From: Bacteroidales bacterium
Lineage (GTDB): Bacteria > Bacteroidota > Bacteroidia > Bacteroidales > F082
Reading direction: 5' to 3'
DNA: 10,583 nucleotides
Assembly: GCA_029933565.1 (NCBI GenBank)
Contig: JAOZNY010000098.1
Coordinates: forward strand, 1 to 10,583
Within the stretch, counting starts at the first letter, position 1, and each line of letters begins with the position of its first letter. Shown here piece after piece: positions 5,631-10,583 of this stretch. Made by a program: the position numbers and the translations under genes. The notes beneath the pieces are model-generated. The model was not told the DNA's origin, did no database searches, and worked only from the letters and a program-made list of their open reading frames with translations.

Positions 5631-7868
5631 ATGCCACGAATTAGTAAGAAAGAAAAGGAAAGACGTGAAATCCTTCGTAGTTATAGGAAACTTATCGAAG
5701 TGTGGCATACTAGAAAGGAAATCAAGGATAAGTGGATAGTGCGCAAGGCTTTTAGAGTTGCTGCCGATGCACACAAAGATATGCGAAGAAAAACAGGTGA
5801 GCCTTTTATTTATCATCCTCTTTCTGTTGCAACTATTGCTGCCGAAGAAATTGGCCTGGGTCGCACCTCTATTATTTCGGCATTACTACATGATACTGTA
5901 GAAGATACGGACTTAACATTAAATGACATCGAGCTAATGTTTGATGCTGATGTGGCTAGAATAATTGATGGACTAACTAAGATTGATGAAATTTCTGACA
6001 GCAACTCAACCGCCCAATCTGAAACTTTAAAGAAAGTATTATTTACACTAATTGATGATGTAAGGGTAATACTTATCAAACTTGCCGATCGCCTGCATAA
6101 TATGCGAACAATGGATATTATGCCCCGAGAAAAGCAAATGAAAGTTGCTTCTGAAACTCTTTATATCTATGCGCCACTTGCCAATAGATTAGGGCTTTAT
6201 GCTATTAAAAGTGAACTTGAGGAACTGTCGTTTAAATATATGCAACCTCTGGTTTATGAGGAAATAAGAAGCAAATTGGATGAAAAATCAAAAGAACAGA
6301 ATGCTTTTTATAAAGTTTTTTGCAAACCTCTTAGTACTGAACTTGAAAAACTGGATTTTTCTTTTGAACTTAAACGAAATAGGCATACAACTTATTCCAT
6401 TTGGAAAAAGATGAGAGAGAGCGAAGTTTCCTTTGAAGAAATAAATGATTCAGAAGGAATTGACGTAATAGTAAATGCGGATAGAGTTGATGAAAAAATA
6501 AAGTGCTGGAGTGCCTATTCTGTTGTATCAACAATTTACAAGCCAAATGCAAAGCGTTTACGCGATTGGATAAGCACGCCAAAGGCAAATGGATACGAAG
6601 CAATACACACAACGGTAATGAGTAATACCGGTCAGTGGGTTGATATGCATATCAGAAGTAAACGCATGGATGAAATTGCCAATAAAGGTTATGCTGCATA
6701 TTGGAAATATCGTGGCGACTCCTCCATGGAAGAAGATGCAGGATTAGATAATTGGCTTAAACGTACACGGGAACTTTTAGTTGATGAAGATGATGAAACT
6801 ATTGATTTTATAAATGATTTTAAAAGTAATTTATTTTCAGATGAGATATTTGTTTTCACACCAACAGGAGAAATAAAGAATTTGCCACTTGGTGCTACTG
6901 TGCTCGATTTTGCCTACTCAATACATACCGACCTTGGTAATCATTGTATAGGTGCAAATATTAATCACAAACTTGTTCCTGTTGATTATAAATTAAGGTC
7001 GGGCGATCAGGTTACTGTAATACGCTCTAAACTTAGTCAACCAAATACCGATTGGTATAAATATGTTGTTACAGCTCGTTCAAAAGCGAGAATAAAAGTG
7101 GCAATAAAAAATAAACGCAAAAAGTTTAGGGATGAAGGTGAGGAAAAACTTAAAAATGGATTTAAGCAATTGAATCTTCAGTTTTCGAAGGCCAACTTAA
7201 ATATCCTGATGAAAGCACAGAAGATAAATGGCTTGGTTGATTTATATTATTTTGCTGCAATAGAAAAACTAACATCAAAAAACATTAAAGAATCATTTCC
7301 TCTGCCCGAAGGCTGGGGTGGATGGTTAAAGAAAAATATTAGAATACCATATTTAAGTCCTCGTACAATATCAGGCAAAGAGGAAGATAAAGAAGGAAGC
7401 AAGACAAGTGAAAAAGAAGAGACAACTCTGGATACCTTGGATTATATTGTTGAAAAATGCTGCAACCCTATACCCGGCGATGATGTAATTGGTCTTTATT
7501 TACCCGGCGAACCCATTCAAATCCATCGTACTGGTTGTGGTAGGGCAACACAATTAATGTCGTATTACGGTAAAGATATCGTAAAAACAAAATGGAAACA
7601 AAAAGAAGGAATTACATTTCTGGCTAACATTAAATTAAAAGCTGCCGATAAAATGGGGCTTCTTTCGGTTGTTGCCTCAATAGCCAGTAATGATTTAAAG
7701 ATTAATATCAGAAATATGTATCTACGAAGTTCAGAGGGCTTAACTGATATTAGTCTGTCGGTTTACGTACCAAACACACAGATACTGAATAAATTTATTC
7801 AAAGACTTAAAAAAATAAAAGAAGTAATAAAAGTTACTAGAGTCGACAAAATTGAAGACTTGGTTTAA
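5631..7868 (+). CDS. Long RelA/SpoT homologue, (p)ppGpp hydrolase, synthetase doubtful
   Basis: This 745-residue protein has the full domain order of long RelA/SpoT enzymes, cytosolic controllers of the stringent-response alarmone (p)ppGpp. The HD hydrolase domain (about 38-190) is intact: YHPLSVA with His62, LLHDTVEDT with His87-Asp88 and Glu91-Asp92, and ADRLHNMRT with Asp153 and Asn157. The synthetase-like domain (about 245-362) departs from consensus: RxKHxYSI reads RNRHTTYSI (249-257), YDLxAIR reads NDSEGID (272-278, Arg to Asp278), GYQSLH reads GYEAIH (321-326), and EVQIRT reads DMHIRS (338-343). TGS (about 406-466), the Cys-rich zinc-finger region (Cys610, Cys611, His632, Cys636) and a C-terminal ACT domain (about 662-740) follow. 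I infer a SpoT-like enzyme that mainly degrades (p)ppGpp, with a second, synthetase-competent homologue elsewhere. The ATG at 5631 fits the promoter. A fur-family gene follows after 76 bases on the same strand. Confidence 0.92.
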   Translation: MPRISKKEKERREILRSYRKLIEVWHTRKEIKDKWIVRKAFRVAADAHKDMRRKTGEPFIYHPLSVATIAAEEIGLGRTSIISALLHDTVEDTDLTLNDIELMFDADVARIIDGLTKIDEISDSNSTAQSETLKKVLFTLIDDVRVILIKLADRLHNMRTMDIMPREKQMKVASETLYIYAPLANRLGLYAIKSELEELSFKYMQPLVYEEIRSKLDEKSKEQNAFYKVFCKPLSTELEKLDFSFELKRNRHTTYSIWKKMRESEVSFEEINDSEGIDVIVNADRVDEKIKCWSAYSVVSTIYKPNAKRLRDWISTPKANGYEAIHTTVMSNTGQWVDMHIRSKRMDEIANKGYAAYWKYRGDSSMEEDAGLDNWLKRTRELLVDEDDETIDFINDFKSNLFSDEIFVFTPTGEIKNLPLGATVLDFAYSIHTDLGNHCIGANINHKLVPVDYKLRSGDQVTVIRSKLSQPNTDWYKYVVTARSKARIKVAIKNKRKKFRDEGEEKLKNGFKQLNLQFSKANLNILMKAQKINGLVDLYYFAAIEKLTSKNIKESFPLPEGWGGWLKKNIRIPYLSPRTISGKEEDKEGSKTSEKEETTLDTLDYIVEKCCNPIPGDDVIGLYLPGEPIQIHRTGCGRATQLMSYYGKDIVKTKWKQKEGITFLANIKLKAADKMGLLSVVASIASNDLKINIRNMYLRSSEGLTDISLSVYVPNTQILNKFIQRLKKIKEVIKVTRVDKIEDLV

Positions 7869-7944
7869 AACGTTTGCATTATTTTTATTTATAATTAAAC
7901 TATATAAAGATAATTTGTATTTTTACAGCCATAAAGTTTAAGAT

Positions 7945-8421
7945 ATGAAGTCGAATCCGAAAAAAGACACATACGAATCAGTAAAAGAAATATTCACCGA
8001 GTACTTGGAATCCCGAGGTCATCGAAAGACACCTGAGAGATATACTATTCTTAAGGAGATTTATGCTACAGAGGGTCATTTTGATATTGAGACCTTGTAC
8101 ATTAAAATGAAAAATAATAAGTATAGGGTAAGCCGTGCCACTCTTTACAACACTATCGAACTTTTACTCGATTGTAATCTTGTTACAAAGCATCAGTTTG
8201 GAAATAATTGTGCACAGTTTGAGCGTTCATTTAAATTCAAGCAGCATGACCATTTTGTTTGTCTTGAGGATGGTACTGTATTAGAGTTTTGCGATCCCAG
8301 ATTGGGCGAAATACAGAAATCTGTTGAAGATCTGTTAGGTGTTGAGGTTACTTATCATTCTCTAACTTTTTATGGAAAATGTAAACCCGGGGAAGAACTT
8401 AAGAAGAAGAAAAAGAATTAA
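7945..8421 (+). CDS. Fur-family transcriptional regulator lacking the CxxC zinc motif
   Basis: The 158-residue product has the Fur-family layout: an N-terminal winged helix (RGHRKTPERYTIL, 24-36; recognition helix region SRATLYNTIELL, 63-74) and a C-terminal dimerisation and metal domain. Conserved features are HFDIETLY (45-52), HDHFVC (101-106) and the late HSL with His138. The structural zinc motif CxxC of many Fur and PerR proteins is not present: the segment reads CLED (106-109), with Asp replacing the second Cys. Cys116 and Cys146 do not form a second CxxC. The tail is very basic (ELKKKKKN). Fur proteins bind operators when loaded with a metal cofactor; whether this one senses iron, peroxide (PerR-like) or zinc cannot be decided from sequence. 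It lies between the rel/spoT-like gene and purA, and an intrinsic terminator follows 63 bases after its stop. Confidence 0.9.
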   Translation: MKSNPKKDTYESVKEIFTEYLESRGHRKTPERYTILKEIYATEGHFDIETLYIKMKNNKYRVSRATLYNTIELLLDCNLVTKHQFGNNCAQFERSFKFKQHDHFVCLEDGTVLEFCDPRLGEIQKSVEDLLGVEVTYHSLTFYGKCKPGEELKKKKKN

Positions 8422-8461
8422 TACTTATTAACAATTTCTCATCCGCTCAAAAGCAATTACT

Positions 8462-8469
8462 TACTTTTG
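8462..8469 (+). promoter_or_regulatory. Candidate -7 element upstream of purA
   Basis: TACTTTTG matches TAnnTTTG exactly, but no TTG lies at a suitable distance upstream. If used, transcription would start near 8476, only about 9 bases before the terminator hairpin, and the purA leader would contain that terminator. It may equally be a chance match. Confidence 0.3.
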
Positions 8470-8484
8470 TTAAATAAAATTTAT

Positions 8485-8508
8485 AACCCTGGAACTTCAG
8501 GGTTTTTT
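8485..8508 (+). terminator. Intrinsic terminator between fur and purA
   Basis: A perfect 7-bp stem, AACCCTG (8485-8491) and CAGGGTT (8498-8504), encloses the loop GAACTT and runs directly into a T-tract to 8508. This is a textbook Rho-independent terminator on the plus strand. It would end the rel-fur transcript. It lies 22 bases before the purA ATG, so it may also act in the purA leader. Confidence 0.85.
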
Positions 8509-8530
8509 GTTGTTCATAAATAATGTAAGC

Positions 8531-9826
8531 ATGAAAATTGATGTACTTTTAGGACTTCAGTGGGGCGATGAAGGCAAAGGCAAAATCGTTGATGTTTTAA
8601 CTCCCAATTATGATATTATTGCCAGATTTCAAGGTGGTCCAAATGCAGGTCACACAATTGAATTTGAAGGTAAGAAATTTGTATTGCATACAATTCCTTC
8701 CGGGATATTTATACAAAAATCCATCAACGTAATAGGCAATGGTGTTATCATCGATCCTTTTATCCTTCGTAAAGAAATTGGCAAATTAAGTGAAGCAGGA
8801 ATAGATGTTAGTGCTAATTTATTGGTTTCACGAAAAGCACATATTATTCTTCCTAGTCATAGGCTTTTAGATGCTGTTTATGAACAGGAAAAGGGCAAAG
8901 ATAAAATAGGTTCTACACTTAAAGGAATAGGGCCAACATATACTGATAAAGTTAGCCGTAACGGGCTAAGAGTTGGCGATATTGAAGCCCCCGACTTTGA
9001 TAAAAGGTATCAAAAGGCAAGGGCACGACACATGAAAATTATTGAGAGGTTTAATACTGATATTGATGAATTTGTATTCGACAATCATAAATTTGTGGAA
9101 TATGAAAAACTTTGGTTCGATGCTCTAAAAACTTTGAATGGACTGAAAAAGATTAATAGTGAGTATTATTTGAACAATGCACTAAAGGAGGGTAAAAAAA
9201 TACTTGCCGAAGGGGCTCAGGGAACACTGCTCGATATTGATTTTGGTTCCTACCCGTTTGTAACTTCTTCGAATACTACAACAGCTGGTGTTTGCAACGG
9301 GCTGGGTATTGCACCCTCTAATGTTGGAAAAGTGTTTGGAATTGTAAAGGCATATTGTACAAGAGTTGGCAGTGGCCCATTTCCTACGGAATTATTTGAT
9401 GAGGATGGACAGCAGCTTAGGGACGTAGGTCGTGAATATGGTTCTACAACCGGAAGACCAAGAAGGTGTGGCTGGCTTGACTTACCTGCTCTCAAATATG
9501 CAATAATGCTAAATGGGGTTACCGAGTTGATGATGATGAAAGCCGATGTGCTGGATATGTTTGAGGAAATTAAGGTTGCTGTTAAGTATGAGATAAATGG
9601 AATTGAAACAGAAGAACTTCCATTTGATGGAACAGGCGGTAATATTGAAATTAATCCTATTTATAAAACATTTAGTGGATGGCAACAAAAACTGGATAAA
9701 ATAGATTCATTTGATGAGTTGCCTACTAACCTTAGCGGTTATATAAAATTTATTGAGAAGGCAACAGGAGTTCCAGTAAAAATTGTTTCGGTAGGACCAG
9801 ATAGAAGTGAAACTATAATTAAGTAG
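8531..9826 (+). CDS. purA: Adenylosuccinate synthase
   Basis: PurA is a cytosolic enzyme that joins IMP and aspartate, using GTP, to give adenylosuccinate, the first committed step from IMP to AMP. The 431-residue length is normal for the family. Key motifs are complete: GLQWGDEGKGK (8-18) with catalytic Asp13, FQGGPNAGHT (33-42) with catalytic His41, the AEGAQGTLLDIDFG and TSSNTT segments, TRVGSGPFPTE, the GREYGSTTGRPRRCGW region that binds aspartate and IMP, and VGPDRSETI near the end. I chose the ATG at 8531, whose product starts MKIDVLLGLQWGDEGKGK. A TTG frame start at 8507 lies in the terminator T-tract and adds eight residues unlike the family. Purine genes are a known (p)ppGpp target in other bacteria, so linkage to a (p)ppGpp enzyme is sensible, although the terminator before it argues against simple co-transcription. 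Confidence 0.98.
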   Translation: MKIDVLLGLQWGDEGKGKIVDVLTPNYDIIARFQGGPNAGHTIEFEGKKFVLHTIPSGIFIQKSINVIGNGVIIDPFILRKEIGKLSEAGIDVSANLLVSRKAHIILPSHRLLDAVYEQEKGKDKIGSTLKGIGPTYTDKVSRNGLRVGDIEAPDFDKRYQKARARHMKIIERFNTDIDEFVFDNHKFVEYEKLWFDALKTLNGLKKINSEYYLNNALKEGKKILAEGAQGTLLDIDFGSYPFVTSSNTTTAGVCNGLGIAPSNVGKVFGIVKAYCTRVGSGPFPTELFDEDGQQLRDVGREYGSTTGRPRRCGWLDLPALKYAIMLNGVTELMMMKADVLDMFEEIKVAVKYEINGIETEELPFDGTGGNIEINPIYKTFSGWQQKLDKIDSFDELPTNLSGYIKFIEKATGVPVKIVSVGPDRSETIIK

Positions 9827-9839
9827 GGATTTGATGGAA

Positions 9840-9865
9840 ATTCAGGATTCTAAATTCAATATTCA
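9840..9865. repeat. 26-bp direct repeat, copy 1
   Basis: This stretch begins 13 bases after the purA stop codon and is identical to 10055-10080. The match ends sharply on both sides (the flanking bases differ). Confidence 0.9.
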
Positions 9866-9914
9866 ATTGCTATTTGAGTCTAATTTCTTAGGGGACTAGA
9901 ACTTTATTTGTTTC

Positions 9915-9956
9915 GAATATCCAATATTGAATTTTGAATGTCCAATGTTGAATTGT
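9915..9956. repeat. Two tandem 21-bp units
   Basis: The units at 9915-9935 and 9936-9956 differ at three positions. The first differs from the second as A to G at two equivalent places and T to G at a third. Part of the unit (AATATCCAATA) recurs at 9998-10008. Confidence 0.8.
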
Positions 9957-10054
9957 AGGCCAGTTTAAATTCAATATTCAACCTCCTATTTTAATTTAAT
10001 ATCCAATACAGATTTAGAATAATCGTGATGAATGTAATACAATGGATATTGGAG

Positions 10055-10080
10055 ATTCAGGATTCTAAATTCAATATTCA
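10055..10080. repeat. 26-bp direct repeat, copy 2
   Basis: This stretch is identical to 9840-9865 and lies six bases from the stop codon of the convergent GtrA-family gene. The two copies bracket most of the intergenic gap. Confidence 0.9.
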
Positions 10081-10086
10081 TCTTTT

Positions 10087-10509
10087 TTAGAATAAAAGCA
10101 TTGCAACTCTTTCGGGGTTGAAAGTAATAAATAAATTGGCGAAGAAATTCCACACTGTTACTATTCCAATTGCAAATACCTTGGCAAAGTAGAAATTCAT
10201 TTTCAACTTGCTTACCAATAGGTATAGGATAAATGTATTAACTAGCAGACCAATAAGCGAAATCAACAGAAATTCACCGTATTCAACCATTACCTCTGGA
10301 TTGCTACTTTCGAAAGTCCAAATACGGTTAAGAAAATAGTTTGTTGTTGCTGCCATCGAAAAACCAATTGCGTTGGCAACATATTTTGGTACCCTTAACT
10401 TCTCTTTCGTTAACCAGGTAATACCAAAGTCAACAAACAAGCCGGAAAATCCAACTACTCCAAATTTTATAAATTTCTGAAATAAGTCAATTGTAAAAAA
10501 ATCAGCCAT
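10087..10509 (-). CDS. GtrA-family membrane protein
   Basis: This 140-residue protein is almost entirely hydrophobic, with four predicted membrane helices (about 14-33, 42-62, 78-100 and 108-130), as expected for the GtrA/DPMS family. Family signatures are GVVGFSGLFVDFG near helix 1, NRIWTF (61-66) after helix 2, and WNFFANLFITF (120-130) in helix 4. GtrA-like proteins are thought to help move polyprenyl-phosphate-linked sugars across the inner membrane for surface-polysaccharide modification. I chose the ATG at 10509, preceded by AAGGAAA and by a -7-like element; the longer frame begins with a TTG at 10545 and adds 12 polar residues. No glycosyltransferase partner is visible next to it. It is convergent with purA. 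Confidence 0.9.
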   Translation of the reverse strand: MADFFTIDLFQKFIKFGVVGFSGLFVDFGITWLTKEKLRVPKYVANAIGFSMAATTNYFLNRIWTFESSNPEVMVEYGEFLLISLIGLLVNTFILYLLVSKLKMNFYFAKVFAIGIVTVWNFFANLFITFNPERVAMLLF

Positions 10510-10533
10510 TTTCCTTAATGGATTTTGTGGCTG

Positions 10534-10541
10534 CAAATGTA
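10534..10541 (-). promoter_or_regulatory. Candidate -7 element for the GtrA-family gene
   Basis: The minus strand reads TACATTTG, an exact TAnnTTTG match, 24 bases upstream of the ATG at 10509. No TTG is seen at the -33 distance. Its position downstream of the alternative TTG start at 10545 supports the shorter protein. Confidence 0.4.
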
Positions 10542-10583
10542 GCAAAAAGCATTTAGGAGTTAATATTGAATTGGTAGAAGGTT

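Larger units (their letters stand above)
9827..10086. repeat. Repeat-rich gap between convergent purA and gtrA-family gene
   Basis: The gap is filled with variants of TTCAATATTGAA. A 26-bp sequence occurs twice, identically, at 9840-9865 and 10055-10080. A 15-bp part of it recurs at 9966-9980. Two tandem 21-bp units lie at 9915-9935 and 9936-9956, with 18 of 21 identical (loosely GAATRTCCAATRTTGAATT). AATATTGAATTT at 9923-9934 is the exact inverse of 9852-9863 and of 9967-9978, so the transcript of either strand could fold. No gene is evident, and I see no clean hairpin with a T-tract. Confidence 0.8.

Noticed and set aside
7910..7917. ATAATTTG as a -7 element for the fur-family gene
   Set aside because: It is one base off the TAnnTTTG spacing and no -33 TTG lies at a suitable distance; co-transcription with the upstream gene is simpler.
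8507..8530. TTG start extending PurA by eight residues
   Set aside because: The TTG lies in the terminator T-tract, and the family begins at the MKIDVLLGLQWGDEGKGK segment.
10510..10545. TTG start extending the GtrA-family protein by 12 residues
   Set aside because: The extension is polar, spans the -7-like element, and a normal ATG with AAGGAAA upstream lies at 10509.

Overview
The window looks like chromosomal DNA of a low-GC member of the Bacteroidota, probably Bacteroidales or a close relative. The evidence is a type IX secretion (T9SS) type B sorting domain on a large secreted protein, two lipoprotein signal peptides, several matches to the Bacteroidota promoter (-33 TTG, -7 TAnnTTTG), and the gene order rel/spoT-like, fur-family, purA, which I recall from Bacteroidales genomes.

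Left half, all genes on the minus strand. Positions 1-952 hold a DUF3179-family lipoprotein whose 3' end lies outside the window. A 511-base gap (953-1463) has no confident gene. It contains an exact 22-bp direct repeat, a three-copy 11-mer, and a plus-strand promoter-like site with a dyad lying across its spacer and -7 element. Next come an M23-family peptidase-like lipoprotein (1464-2675), a short gap with 8-bp tandem repeats, and a large T9SS-exported, fibronectin-III-like protein (about 2844-5486).

Right half. A divergent promoter region (about 5487-5630) separates the secreted protein from a plus-strand housekeeping cluster: a long RelA/SpoT homologue (5631-7868), a Fur-family regulator (7945-8421) and adenylosuccinate synthase purA (8531-9826). 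An intrinsic terminator hairpin lies between fur and purA, only 22 bases before the purA start. After purA, a repeat-rich gap (9827-10086) lies between convergent genes and is followed by a small GtrA-family membrane protein on the minus strand (10087-10509).

Functionally, the plus-strand cluster combines stringent-response control ((p)ppGpp turnover), a metal- or peroxide-type regulator, and the first committed step from IMP to AMP, an enzyme known in other bacteria to be inhibited by (p)ppGpp. The left half encodes envelope or surface proteins. I see no phage, CRISPR, transposase or rRNA/tRNA gene, and no obviously new multi-gene system. The points most worth a second look are the intergenic segment at 1011-1471, the non-canonical synthetase site of the RelA/SpoT homologue, the HxD variant of the M23 motif, and the terminator in the purA leader.
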